The notes under the pieces: model-generated
What the model was told of the DNA's origin: nothing
What the model saw: only the letters and a program-made list of their open reading frames with translations
Databases searched by the model: none
From: Clavibacter nebraskensis NCPPB 2581
Lineage (GTDB): Bacteria > Actinomycetota > Actinomycetes > Actinomycetales > Microbacteriaceae
Assembly (NCBI RefSeq): GCF_000355695.1
Contig: NC_020891.1
Coordinates: 868,001-932,000, forward strand
Direction of reading: 5' to 3'
Length of the DNA stretch: 64,000 bases
Position numbers and translations under genes: made by a program
Shown here: in pieces, positions 19,775-28,688 of the stretch
How positions within the stretch are numbered: the first letter of the stretch is position 1
Layout: each line of letters begins with the position of its first letter

Positions 19775-21591
19775 CCTCCGCGGACGCCGTCGCGCCGTCA
19801 CGGCGCCGCCGCCGGTCCCGACGCCCCCGGACGCGTCGACGCGTCATGACGGTCGCCGTCGCCGTGATCGCCGCCATCCTCGTGCTCTGGATCGTGTGGG
19901 TCGCCGCCCGCGCCCTCCTCGCCCGCGCCGAGCTCGAGCAGGCGGTGCCGCTCGCGTCCTCCGTGCAGCGCGACCTCCTGGCCGGCGACTCCGCGGGAGC
20001 GTCGGCGAACGTCGCGCAGCTGCGCGAGCACTCCGCGCGCGCGGTGTCGCTCACGGGGGATCCGGTCTGGGCCGTCACCGAGCACGTGCCCTTCGTGGGC
20101 CCGAACCTCCGGGCCTTCCGCGAGATCTCCGGCGTCGTCGACCGCATCGGCGGGGACGCGCTGCAGCCCGTCGTCGGCATCGCCGGCACGCTCGACATCG
20201 CGAGCCTCACGCCGAAGGACGGGAAGCTCGATCTCGACCCGATCGTGGCCGCGCAGGAGCCCGTCCGCCAGGCCGACGACGCGCTCGACGCCGCGCTGAC
20301 CGACGTGACGGCCATCGACACCGGCAGCACCATCCGGCCCGTCGCCGACGCGGTCGCGCGCCTGGAGGAGACGGTCGGGAAGGCCGCCGAGACGCTGGCC
20401 GTCGTGCGCCACGTCACCGACCTCGCGCCCGCCATGCTCGGCGCCGACGGCGACCGGAGCTACCTGCTCATGTTCCAGAACAACGCCGAGGTGCGCTCCA
20501 CGGGCGGCATCCCCGGCGCGCTCGCGCTCGTCCGCACGGGAGGCGGCGCGTTCTCGCTCGCCGGCCAGGACTCGGCGCGCGCGTTCCCGCGCCTCAAGGA
20601 ACCGGCTCTGCCCCTGGATCCCCAGACCGCCGGCCTCTACGGCACCATCACCGGCCGCTACATGCAGGACGTGACGTTGACGCCCGAGTTCCCCCAGGCC
20701 GCGCCCCTCGCCGCCGAGATGTGGCGGCTCAAGCACGGCGACGCGGTCGACGGCGTGATCAGCATCGACCCGGTCGCCCTCTCGTACCTGCTCGAGGCCA
20801 CCGGCCCGATCACCCTCGCGACCGGCGACGTGCTCCGCTCCGACGACGCCGTCGGCCTGCTCCTGCACGACGTGTACCTCCGGTACCCGAACCCGGACGT
20901 CCAGGACGCGGTCTTCGCGAGCGTCGCCGACTCGGTGTTCGCGAAGGTCTCCTCGGGCGATGTGGACCCTGCCGCGCTGGTGGAGGCGCTCGGGCACGCG
21001 GCCGAGGAGCGTCGCATCCTGATCTGGAACTCGCGCGCCGACGAGCAGGCGACCCTCGCGGGCACCACGTTCCAGGGGTCGCTCCCCACCACCAACGACG
21101 AGTCCACGGTCTTCGGCGTGTTCCTCAACGACTCGACCGGCGCCAAGATGGACTACTTCCTCTCGCTGCGGACCACGCTGGCGATGGCCATGTGCCGGGA
21201 CGACGGCAGGCCGGACTACCGCACGGAGGTGATCCTCGGATCCACGGCACCGGCCGACGCGGCCTCCCTGCCCTTCGTGGTCACGGGCGGGGGTGTCTAC
21301 GGCGTGGCCCCCGGCGACATCAAGACGCGGGTCGCGGTCTACGGACCACCCGGCACGGTGCCGCTGCGCGTGCACATCGACGGCCAGGAGGCGGCGTTCC
21401 AGCCCGAGGTCGTGGGCGGGCGGGCCGTCGCCCAGGTCGAGGTGACGCTGACGCCCGGTCAGGAGGTCCGCATATCGGTGGACACGCTGGGGGACAAAAA
21501 GACCGACACGCCGCTCTCGATCGTGACCACGCCGGTAATTGACACGATCGCGACAGAATTCCGTTCCCTGTCCTGCGACGCTTCCCAGTAG
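19771..21591 (+). CDS. DUF4012 domain-containing membrane protein
   Basis: 606 aa. A short Arg-rich cytoplasmic tail precedes one membrane span (residues about 27-50), then a large external domain with the DUF4012 motif Q-N-N-A-E-V-R-S-T-G-G near residue 238. DUF4012 genes are commonly found in actinobacterial polysaccharide loci beside BY-kinases. LytR-type glycopolymer ligases are distant analogues in topology only. The GTG at 19771 overlaps the preceding stop (GTGA). Function unknown; cell-envelope polysaccharide handling is inferred from context. Confidence 0.85.
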   Translation: MTSADAVAPSRRRRRSRRPRTRRRVMTVAVAVIAAILVLWIVWVAARALLARAELEQAVPLASSVQRDLLAGDSAGASANVAQLREHSARAVSLTGDPVWAVTEHVPFVGPNLRAFREISGVVDRIGGDALQPVVGIAGTLDIASLTPKDGKLDLDPIVAAQEPVRQADDALDAALTDVTAIDTGSTIRPVADAVARLEETVGKAAETLAVVRHVTDLAPAMLGADGDRSYLLMFQNNAEVRSTGGIPGALALVRTGGGAFSLAGQDSARAFPRLKEPALPLDPQTAGLYGTITGRYMQDVTLTPEFPQAAPLAAEMWRLKHGDAVDGVISIDPVALSYLLEATGPITLATGDVLRSDDAVGLLLHDVYLRYPNPDVQDAVFASVADSVFAKVSSGDVDPAALVEALGHAAEERRILIWNSRADEQATLAGTTFQGSLPTTNDESTVFGVFLNDSTGAKMDYFLSLRTTLAMAMCRDDGRPDYRTEVILGSTAPADAASLPFVVTGGGVYGVAPGDIKTRVAVYGPPGTVPLRVHIDGQEAAFQPEVVGGRAVAQVEVTLTPGQEVRISVDTLGDKKTDTPLSIVTTPVIDTIATEFRSLSCDASQ

Positions 21592-21594
21592 TCT
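21589..21594 (+). promoter_or_regulatory. Possible -10 box for the first small LPVTG gene
   Basis: TAGTCT overlaps the DUF4012 stop codon, 84 bases before the ATG at 21679. The leader between them carries two copies of CACTGGGGGAA (21598-21608 and 21664-21674); the second provides the ribosome site. Confidence 0.4.
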
Positions 21595-21678
21595 CCTCAC
21601 TGGGGGAATGATCGACGGCGGACCCGAGTCCGCTCGTGGCCCCTATGCACCAAGAGAAGCTCACACTGGGGGAACCAC

Positions 21679-22263
21679 ATGTTCAAGAAGATCCTCGCCG
21701 GGGCGGCCATCGCCCTCGCCGCGACGTTCACCGTCGCCACCGCCGCCAACGCGGACCCGTACACGCCCGAGGGCGGCGTCACCGTCAGCGACCCCACCGT
21801 CGCGCCCGGCCAGAGCACGGTCCTGTCCTTCGCGGACGGCTCGTTCGCGCCGAACAGCGCGGTCACCATCACCATCACGGGCGAGGACGCGGCGAACGCC
21901 ACGCTCGCCTCCTTCCGCACGGCCCCCATGGCCGTCACCAGCAACTCCATCACCAAGAACGCGACCAACGCCGGCGGCCTCCGCGTCACCGTCACGCTGC
22001 CCGCCGGATCCGCGTCGGGCTCCTACGCCCTCACCGGCGCCGACGCCCAGGGCAACACCGTCTCCACGACCATCTCGGTCGTCGCGGCCGCCGGCAACGG
22101 CACCGCGACCGGCGGCTCCAGCTCCGACAACGCGGCGGGCCTCCCCGTCACGGGTGGCCAGCTGCCCGTCGTCCTCATCTGGACCGGCGGCGGCCTGCTG
22201 CTGCTCGGTGCCGCTCTCGTCGTCGTGCTCGCCACGGTCCGTCGCCAGCGCACCACGGTCTGA
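21679..22263 (+). CDS. Small LPXTG-anchored surface protein
   Basis: 194-aa secreted protein: signal peptide (K-K at 3-4, hydrophobic core, cleavage near A-N-A-D), one beta-rich Ig-like domain (about 30-140), a Gly/Ser linker, then LPVTG, a hydrophobic span and a basic tail R-R-Q-R. Typical sortase substrate. The repeat-like phrase V-A-P-G-Q-S recurs as V-A-P-G-E-S in the next LPVTG gene, so the two are distant paralogues. A strong hairpin follows the stop. Confidence 0.8.
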   Translation: MFKKILAGAAIALAATFTVATAANADPYTPEGGVTVSDPTVAPGQSTVLSFADGSFAPNSAVTITITGEDAANATLASFRTAPMAVTSNSITKNATNAGGLRVTVTLPAGSASGSYALTGADAQGNTVSTTISVVAAAGNGTATGGSSSDNAAGLPVTGGQLPVVLIWTGGGLLLLGAALVVVLATVRRQRTTV

Positions 22264-22581
22264 TCCGCATCACGCACAGCGTCGCCTGACTCCCCTCCGG
22301 AGCCCGGCGACGGAAGGCCCTGAGGCAACCGCCTCGGGGCCTTCCGTCGTCTCCGGGACCCGTGCGGGCACCGGTTGGCCCCAGTCCGGGGCCGATCGCG
22401 CCCATTCCCCTCCGCGCGGACCGCCGACGCGGATAGCATCTCGAACGTGGGTTTACCCGACCCGCTGTCTGCCTGAAGGCGCCGACCCGAAATCGCGCGC
22501 CGCGGACACCACCGCTCCGAGGCGATACCCGTCGTGCCCCCGCACGTCCGTCCCGGGCGCATCACAGAAGGCACACCCGAG
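22264..22581 (+). other. 318-bp intergenic region between two LPVTG genes
   Basis: Holds the terminator at 22312-22345 and a possible -10 box TAGCAT (22434-22439) for the downstream gene. Nothing else is recognisable. Confidence 0.4.
22312..22345 (+). terminator. Rho-independent-like terminator
   Basis: Arms GGAAGGCCC-TGAGGC and GCCTC-GGGGCCTTCC around an AACC loop form a 14-bp stem with one mismatch. It lies about 50 bases after the stop of the small LPVTG gene. There is no T-run, as is common in high-G+C actinobacteria. Confidence 0.75.
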
Positions 22582-23124
22582 ATGCTCGCCACGACCCTGG
22601 CGGGCGCGTTCGTCGCGCTCGCGATCACCGTCTCCGCTCCCTTGGCCGCCCAGGCGGAGAACTACGTCCCCAAGGACTCCACCGTCGCCTGCAGCGGCAT
22701 GTCCGTCACCCCGGCCGCCGTCGCGCCCGGCGAGTCCGTCCGGATCGCCGGCGTCGCCGGGTCCTTCACCGCGGGCGAGACCGTCGCCGTGCGCCTCTCC
22801 GCAACGGCCGGCGCACCCGCCGCCGCCGGCGACCCCGCCGCATCCGTCACCGCAGCGGCCGACGGCTCCGTCTCCGGCTCGCTCGTCGTCCCCACGACGG
22901 CGTCCGGCACCTGGCGTGCCAACCAGACCGCCGCGTCGGGCGACCACTGGTGCGGCATCGTGTCCGTCGTCCCGGCGAGCGCGCGCATCGCGGCGGACGG
23001 CGGCTCGCTCCCCGTCACCGGCGGCACGTTGCCCACCGGCCTCGCCATCACCGGCGGAGGGCTGCTCTTCGCCGGTGCCGTGGCCGCGGGCATCGCGACG
23101 GCCCGCCGGCGCCGCGCGTCCTGA
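22582..23124 (+). CDS. Second small LPXTG-anchored surface protein
   Basis: 180 aa from ATG 22582, with AGAAGG upstream. A signal peptide lacking strong N-terminal charge ends near A-Q-A-E, then one Ig-like domain containing two cysteines (C-S-G-M and H-W-C-G) that could pair, then LPVTG, a hydrophobic span and R-R-R-R. A longer start at 22534 would bring arginines to the N-terminus and cannot be excluded. Probably sortase-anchored; role unknown. Confidence 0.7.
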   Translation: MLATTLAGAFVALAITVSAPLAAQAENYVPKDSTVACSGMSVTPAAVAPGESVRIAGVAGSFTAGETVAVRLSATAGAPAAAGDPAASVTAAADGSVSGSLVVPTTASGTWRANQTAASGDHWCGIVSVVPASARIAADGGSLPVTGGTLPTGLAITGGGLLFAGAVAAGIATARRRRAS

Positions 23125-23163
23125 CGCCCGACGCCGCCGACGACCCGACGCGGGCGGATCCGA

Positions 23164-23691
23164 TCACGACCGGATCCGTCCGCGTCGTCGCGTCCGGGCC
23201 GCGACGATCCCCGCGGTCGTCACGCCGAGGAGGGCACCGGCGCCGTTGGCCGCCACGTCGGTGACGGACGCCACGCGCGCCGGCAGGAACGCCCCCTGCG
23301 CGAGCTCGACCGACGCCGACATGGCGGTCCCGGCGAGCACGACGAGCCACCAGCGCGGAGCCCCGAGGGCCAGCACGCCGAGCATGCCCAGCGGCGCGAA
23401 CAGGGCGACGTTGGCGACCTCCTCGATCATCGAGTAGCGGAACCCGGGGATGCCGTGGTGCTGCACGAACACCACGCCGCGCATCAGGTACGGGTACACG
23501 CCGCGGTCGACGCTGTCGGGGGTGAGCGTGACCAGCCCGATCAGGGCGACGTACACCGCGAGGAGCGCGGCGGCCTGTCGCCGTCGGATGCGTCGGCGCG
23601 CGCGGTCCCGCTGCGCGCCCCACGGCGACCGCGCGGGCCCCGCACCTTCCGCCGTCGCGCCCGGCGGGGGAGTGGAGGCGGCGGGATCCAT
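23164..23691 (-). CDS. VanZ family membrane protein
   Basis: 175-aa protein with four to five hydrophobic segments. It shows the VanZ-like core: T-L-T-P near residue 56, N-V-A-L-F-A-P-L-G near 95, S-V-E-L-A-Q near 129 and D-V-A-A-N-G-A-G-A-L-L-G near 145. VanZ gives low-level teicoplanin resistance in Enterococcus; most homologues have no known function. It is convergent with the LPVTG gene and divergent from the monooxygenase gene. Confidence 0.85.
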   Translation of the reverse strand: MDPAASTPPPGATAEGAGPARSPWGAQRDRARRRIRRRQAAALLAVYVALIGLVTLTPDSVDRGVYPYLMRGVVFVQHHGIPGFRYSMIEEVANVALFAPLGMLGVLALGAPRWWLVVLAGTAMSASVELAQGAFLPARVASVTDVAANGAGALLGVTTAGIVAARTRRRGRIRS

Positions 23692-23759
23692 GACGGCCGC
23701 AGCCTAGCAACGCGGCCCGCACGGGGAATGCGCCGCCGATCCCGCCCGTTCTCCCCGGG

Positions 23760-24791
23760 GTGACCCACCTCGAACGCGTCCCGCTGAACGTCCTCGACCT
23801 CGCCCCGCGCCCCTTCGGCGGCACGAACGCCGACGCCGTCGCCGGCAGCATCCGCCTCGCCCAGGCCGCCGAGGCCGCGGGCTACTCGAGGTTCTGGGTC
23901 GCCGAGCACCACGGGATGCCCGGCATCGCGAGCTCCGCCCCGGCCGTGCTCCTCGCGGGCATCGCCGCGCGCACGTCCACCATCCGCGTCGGCAGCGGCG
24001 GCGTCATGCTGCCGAACCACACGCCGCTCGTCGTTGCCGAGCAGTTCGGGACCCTCCGCGCGCTCTACGGCGACCGCATCGACCTCGGCATCGGCCGGGC
24101 CCCCGGCACGGACGGTGCGACCGCGATGGCGCTCCGGCGCAGCGAGGCGGGCCTCGGCGTCGACGACTTCCCGCAGCAGCTCGTCGACCTGGTCGGCTTC
24201 TTCACCGGCGGCATGGCGGACGACAACCCGCTGCGCGGGATCACGGCCGTCCCGGGGCTCGGCGACGTCCCGCAGATGTGGCTCCTCGGATCCAGCGGCT
24301 ACTCCGCGCAGGTCGCCGCGGCCCTCGGGATCCGCTTCGCGTTCGCGCACCACTTCGCCGGCGACCGCACCGAGCAGGCGCTCGCGTTGTACCGCGAGCG
24401 CTTCCAGCCGAGCGACGACCTCGCAGCGCCCCACAGCGCCATCGCGGTGAGCGTCATCGCCGACGAGGACCCGGACGTCGTGGAGCGCGAGGCGCGCGCC
24501 GGCCGCATCACGTGGCTCCGCATGCGCCAGGGCGGGAAGCCGCAGCCCGTGGATCCGGCCGAGGCCGCCGCCTACGAGTTCAGCGACCTCGAGCGCGAGA
24601 TCATCGGGGCGCGCGACCACCGCCAGGCCATCGGCTCGCCCGACGCCGTGCGCATCGGCCTCGAGCGCCTGCTGACGACCACGGGCGCGGACGAGCTCAT
24701 CGTCGCGCCGTCGTCCACGACGCTCGACCACCGCATCCGGACGCTCCGCACGGTGCGCGATCTGGCCACCGCGGAGCCCGCCGCGGCCTGA
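23760..24791 (+). CDS. LLM class flavin-dependent oxidoreductase
   Basis: 343-aa luciferase-like monooxygenase of the MsnO8-type subgroup. The TIM-barrel starts with L-A-P-R-P-F-G, and the motifs F-W-V-A-E-H-H near residue 46 and [11 protein letters not shown] near residue 112 are typical. Substrate unknown. The GTG start has no good ribosome site. A hairpin with GAGGCG/CGCCTC arms lies at 24842-24860. Confidence 0.85.
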   Translation: MTHLERVPLNVLDLAPRPFGGTNADAVAGSIRLAQAAEAAGYSRFWVAEHHGMPGIASSAPAVLLAGIAARTSTIRVGSGGVMLPNHTPLVVAEQFGTLRALYGDRIDLGIGRAPGTDGATAMALRRSEAGLGVDDFPQQLVDLVGFFTGGMADDNPLRGITAVPGLGDVPQMWLLGSSGYSAQVAAALGIRFAFAHHFAGDRTEQALALYRERFQPSDDLAAPHSAIAVSVIADEDPDVVEREARAGRITWLRMRQGGKPQPVDPAEAAAYEFSDLEREIIGARDHRQAIGSPDAVRIGLERLLTTTGADELIVAPSSTTLDHRIRTLRTVRDLATAEPAAA

Positions 24792-24871
24792 TCGCGAGTG
24801 CACTCATCACATTTCGGCCACGGGGAGCTGAGACCCTCCTTGAGGCGGATGTGGCGCCTCCGGGCGCGGGT

Positions 24872-24877
24872 TAGATT
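24872..24877 (+). promoter_or_regulatory. -10 box of the first PBP gene (leaderless)
   Basis: TAGATT ends 6 bases before the ATG at 24884. Confidence 0.6.
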
Positions 24878-24883
24878 AGTAGA

Positions 24884-27115
24884 ATGAGGAAAACTGACCT
24901 GACCATCTCGACCCGGTTGGGCGCGTTCCTCGGACTCGTCGGCATGAGCACGATCGCTGGCGTGCTCGTCGCCGCCATGGTGACCCCGGCCATCGCCGTC
25001 TCCGGCATCGCGGCCAACAGCACCATCGGCGTGTTCGAGGACATCCCGGACAACCTGCAGATCGACAACCTCGCGCAGAAGACGGTGCTCTACGCCAAGC
25101 AGGGCGACAGCCAAGTGCCCTTCGCCGAGTTCTTCTCGCAGGACCGCGAGGAGGTCCCGTGGGACGCGGTCTCGTCGTACGCGAAGGACGCCGCGATCGC
25201 GACCGAGGACCCCCGCTACTACGAGCACGGCGGCGTCGACGTGCTGTCGGCCGCCCGCGCTCTCGCGCAGAACGTGCTGAACAAGGAGGTCCAGTCGGGC
25301 GCCTCCACGATCACGATGCAGTACGTCCGCAACGTCCTGGTGCAGAAGGCCCAGAACATGGTCGACTCCTCCGACGAGGCCACGCAGGCCGCGGGCCGGA
25401 AGGCCTTCACCGAGGCCACCCAGCCCGACATGCCCCGCAAGCTCAAGGAGATGCGGATGGCGATAGGGGTGGAGAAGAAGTACTCCAAGAACGAGATCCT
25501 CCTCGCGTACCTCAACATCGCGAACTTCGGCAGCCGCGTCTACGGCATCGAGTCCGCGGCGCGCTACTACTTCAACGTCTCCGCCGCCGACCTCACGCTC
25601 GAGCAGGCCGCGAGCCTCATCGCCACGGTCAACGCGCCCGAGGTCTTCAAGATCGACAACCCGGACAACCTCGAGCGCAACAAGGAGCGCCGCGACCTGC
25701 TGCTGCGGAACATGCTCAAGGAGCAGAAGATCACGCAGGAGCAGTACGACACGGCCTCCGCCGCCGCGATCACGCCGACGATCACGCCCTCCACGAGCGG
25801 CTGCATCCAGGCGAACCCGATCTCGGCGGCGTACTTCTGCGACTACGTGAAGAACGAGATCCTCACCAACCCGGAGTTCGGCGCGACGCCGGCCGAGCGC
25901 GATGCCGTGCTCAAGCGCGGCGGCATGCAGGTCTACACGACGCTCGACCTCGACATCCAGGCGAACGCGGCGGAGCAGATGCGCAAGCAGGTGCCGACGA
26001 CCGCGCGCTTCACGAAGATCGGCGGATCCGTGGTCTCCCGCGAGGTGAAGACGGGGCGCGTCATCGCGATGGCCCAGAACACCGACTACGGGGTCGGCGA
26101 CCAGCCCGGCATCACCGAGGTCAACTACTCCGCGGACTTCGCGCACGGTGGATCGCGGGGCTTCCAGGTCGGATCGACGTACAAGATCTTCACCCTCGTC
26201 GACTGGCTGAAGAGCGGGAAGTCGATCTACCAGACCGTCAACGCCTCCAAGACGAACTGGCAGAAGAGCGAGTTCACCTCGTGCGGTAACCGCTTGAGCG
26301 GCCCCGCGTACCCCGTGACGAACGACACGAACACCGGGGCGACGTCGAACCAGACCGTGCTCCAGGCGACCGTGGCGTCGGTGAACTCGGCGTTCATCGC
26401 CATGGCGAGCCAGCTCGACATCTGCGACATCACCAATACGGCGAAGGACATGGGCGTCTACAACGCCGACCCGGATCAGCCCGTCTCGAGCCAGCCTTCG
26501 GACGTCGTGGGCTCCGGCGGCAACAACGTCGCCCCGCTCCAGATGGCGACCGCCTTCTCCTCCGTCGCGAACCAGGGCACCATGTGCCCGCCCATCGTGA
26601 TCGACAAGGTCGTCCTCCCGGACGAGTCGGAGCTCGTGACCCCGAAGAGCGACTGCACGCAGGCCATGAGCCCGGATGTCGCCAACACGGCCGCCTTCAC
26701 GCTCAAGGCCGTCATGGGCGGCACCGGCGCTGCGTCGAACCCGCGCGACGGCACCGAGATCATGGGCAAGACGGGCACGACCGACCGCTCGAAGGACACC
26801 TGGTTCGTCGGGTCCTCCACCGAGGTCACCACGGCCGTCTGGGTCGGCAACGTCGAGGGCTTCGCGTCCATGCGCCGCAACGTCCTCAACGGTTCGGCCG
26901 CGGACAGCGCACGTCACCGGATCTTCAAGCCGCTGCAGACGTTCATCGACGACCGCTACCCGGCCGAGGGCTTCCCCGCGCCGAGCAGCGCGTTGACGAA
27001 GAAGCCCTACGTGCCGCCGGCACCGAAGCCCACGCAGTCGGCGGCGCCCACGGCACCGGAGGCACCCGCTGCTCCGGCGGCTCCGGCCCAGCCCGCCCCT
27101 CCCGCGGAGGGATGA
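24884..27115 (+). CDS. Class A penicillin-binding protein (transglycosylase/transpeptidase)
   Basis: Bifunctional peptidoglycan synthase, 743 aa, anchored by one N-terminal membrane span (about residues 12-38). The GT51 domain contains E-D-P-R-Y-Y-E-H-G-G with catalytic E108. The transpeptidase has S431-T-Y-K434, S499-V-N501 and K629-T-G. The tail is Pro/Ala-rich and has no PASTA domain. It is clearly paralogous to the PBP at 29633-32170 on the other strand: the N-terminal 150 residues agree at roughly two of three positions by eye. Confidence 0.93.
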   Translation: MRKTDLTISTRLGAFLGLVGMSTIAGVLVAAMVTPAIAVSGIAANSTIGVFEDIPDNLQIDNLAQKTVLYAKQGDSQVPFAEFFSQDREEVPWDAVSSYAKDAAIATEDPRYYEHGGVDVLSAARALAQNVLNKEVQSGASTITMQYVRNVLVQKAQNMVDSSDEATQAAGRKAFTEATQPDMPRKLKEMRMAIGVEKKYSKNEILLAYLNIANFGSRVYGIESAARYYFNVSAADLTLEQAASLIATVNAPEVFKIDNPDNLERNKERRDLLLRNMLKEQKITQEQYDTASAAAITPTITPSTSGCIQANPISAAYFCDYVKNEILTNPEFGATPAERDAVLKRGGMQVYTTLDLDIQANAAEQMRKQVPTTARFTKIGGSVVSREVKTGRVIAMAQNTDYGVGDQPGITEVNYSADFAHGGSRGFQVGSTYKIFTLVDWLKSGKSIYQTVNASKTNWQKSEFTSCGNRLSGPAYPVTNDTNTGATSNQTVLQATVASVNSAFIAMASQLDICDITNTAKDMGVYNADPDQPVSSQPSDVVGSGGNNVAPLQMATAFSSVANQGTMCPPIVIDKVVLPDESELVTPKSDCTQAMSPDVANTAAFTLKAVMGGTGAASNPRDGTEIMGKTGTTDRSKDTWFVGSSTEVTTAVWVGNVEGFASMRRNVLNGSAADSARHRIFKPLQTFIDDRYPAEGFPAPSSALTKKPYVPPAPKPTQSAAPTAPEAPAAPAAPAQPAPPAEG

Positions 27116-27218
27116 GCCCGCGCTCGATGGGGAGCGCGCGCCGTCGGCCGTCGCCTCCGGGCGGCGGCCGTCGTGCTGTGCGCGACCCGGCCGCGGATCC
27201 CTCGGATCGGGCGCCTCG

Positions 27219-27224
27219 TAGACT
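27219..27224 (+). promoter_or_regulatory. -10 box of the acyltransferase gene
   Basis: TAGACT lies 36 bases before the ATG; a GGAAGG ribosome site follows in the leader. Confidence 0.5.
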
Positions 27225-27260
27225 GGGCGACCGCCGCTCCACCGACCCGGGAAGGCCATC

Positions 27261-28466
27261 ATGACCGGGACCCCGACGTCCGCACCCGCGCGCGTGCGCA
27301 CGCTGCTGCCCGGCATCGAGGGGCTCCGCGGGGTCGCCGCCGTCGCCGTGCTGCTGTACCACGTGCAGCGCCAGCTGGCCCGGCCGACCACCGACATCCC
27401 GCTCGTCGGCGAGGTCGCCTTCTTCAGCCACGGCGTCACGCTGTTCTTCGTGCTGAGCGGCTTCCTGCTGTTCCTGCAGTTCGCGCGCGGCCTCGTCGAC
27501 GGCGGCGCCATGCCGCGCCTGTCGCGCTACGCCGTCAACCGCGTGCTCCGCGTCTTCCCGGGCTACATCGTGGTGCTGCTGCTCGTGAGCCTCGTGCTGC
27601 GCGTCGCGATCCTGCCGCGGGAGACCCGCGACGCCGGCATCTCGGTGGGCGCGCTCGGGCCGGTCGACACGATCGTGAACGCCCTGCTGCTGCAGGGCTA
27701 CACGCCGCGCACGCTCCGCAGCGGCATCGAGGTCGCCTGGACGCTCGCCGTCGAGGTGTCCTTCTACGTGGTGCTGCCGATCGTGGCGCTGCTCGCGGCG
27801 CGGCTGCTGCGGGGGAGGGCGACGTGGATCCGCGCCCTCGCGCCGGCAGCGGTGCTCCTGCTGATCGGCGTGGCCGGCAAGGTCTGGTCCGTGGTCGCGC
27901 AGGCCCCGCTCGGCCACCGCGGCCGCCTCGCGAGCGAGTGGGGCGTCACATGGGAGGCGGTCGTGAACCGCAGCATCCTCGTGCACGCGGACCTCTTCGC
28001 GTACGGCATGGCGGCGGCCGTCGTCTTGCTCACGCTGTCCGCGGACGAGGGCCTGCGCGACCGCGTCGCGGCCTGGCGCGTGCCCGCCGGGATCGTCGCC
28101 GCCGCGCTCATCGTCGTCGCCTCCGAGGCGCCCGTGGGCGCGTTCGAGGAGAGCATCGTGGCCGCCTCGTGCGCGACGCTGCTGCTCCTCGTGGCGCTTC
28201 CGCGGCGCGGGGGATCCCTCGGCCCGATGACGCGGTTCCTCGAACTCCGGTGGATCGCCTGGCTCGGCACGATCTCGTTCAGCGTCTACCTCTGGCACCT
28301 GCCCGTGATCCGCTTCCTCCGCCGAGCGGGCCTCGTGCTGCCGGACACGCTCGCGGGCTTCGCCCTCAACACGCTCGTGGTCGGGGCGGTGACGCTCGCG
28401 CTGTCGTCGGCGACGTATTACGCGATCGAGCGGCCGGCGCTCCGGCTGAAGCCCGGATCCCGCTAG
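27261..28466 (+). CDS. Acyltransferase family membrane protein (OafA/NodX-like)
   Basis: 401-aa polytopic protein of the acyltransferase-3 family, which transfers acetyl or other acyl groups to cell-surface sugars or peptidoglycan. The start G-I-E-G-L-R-G-V-A-A (about 15-24), the Y-H-V-Q-R region with its key His, and F-F-V-L-S-G-F-L near residue 70 are diagnostic. About ten membrane spans. GGAAGG precedes the ATG. It lies between two PBP genes, so modification of a wall glycan is a reasonable inference. Confidence 0.88.
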   Translation: MTGTPTSAPARVRTLLPGIEGLRGVAAVAVLLYHVQRQLARPTTDIPLVGEVAFFSHGVTLFFVLSGFLLFLQFARGLVDGGAMPRLSRYAVNRVLRVFPGYIVVLLLVSLVLRVAILPRETRDAGISVGALGPVDTIVNALLLQGYTPRTLRSGIEVAWTLAVEVSFYVVLPIVALLAARLLRGRATWIRALAPAAVLLLIGVAGKVWSVVAQAPLGHRGRLASEWGVTWEAVVNRSILVHADLFAYGMAAAVVLLTLSADEGLRDRVAAWRVPAGIVAAALIVVASEAPVGAFEESIVAASCATLLLLVALPRRGGSLGPMTRFLELRWIAWLGTISFSVYLWHLPVIRFLRRAGLVLPDTLAGFALNTLVVGAVTLALSSATYYAIERPALRLKPGSR

Positions 28467-28470
28467 GCCC

Positions 28471-28519
28471 GGCACGACGAAGGGCCGCTCCCGGAGGAGC
28501 GGCCCTTCTCGTTCGTGCC
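28471..28519. terminator. Strong bidirectional terminator hairpin
   Basis: Core 13-bp perfect arms (28479-28491 and 28496-28508, GAAGGGCCGCTCC and its complement) around CGGA, extended by GGCACGA/TCGTGCC pairing outside. It can end the acyltransferase gene on + and transcription through tRNA-Pro on -. Confidence 0.85.
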
Positions 28520-28552
28520 CGTCGTGCCGTGCCTCCCGCAGGAGGCGGTGTG

Positions 28553-28626
<74 letters not shown>

Positions 28627-28647
28627 ATGGCCCGAGGGCCGGGCTCT

Positions 28648-28653
28648 ACGATA
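28648..28653 (-). promoter_or_regulatory. Possible -10 box of tRNA-Pro
   Basis: Reads TATCGT on the minus strand, about 22 bases before the tRNA 5' end. Confidence 0.4.
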
Positions 28654-28688
28654 CCCGATGTTCCGGGCTCCCGAGTACGCGGAGGCGG

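Noticed and set aside
22446-22461. TCGAACGTGGGTTTAC as a second LexA box near an LPVTG gene
   Set aside because: Only the left half matches; three of the right-half fixed bases differ, so binding is unlikely.
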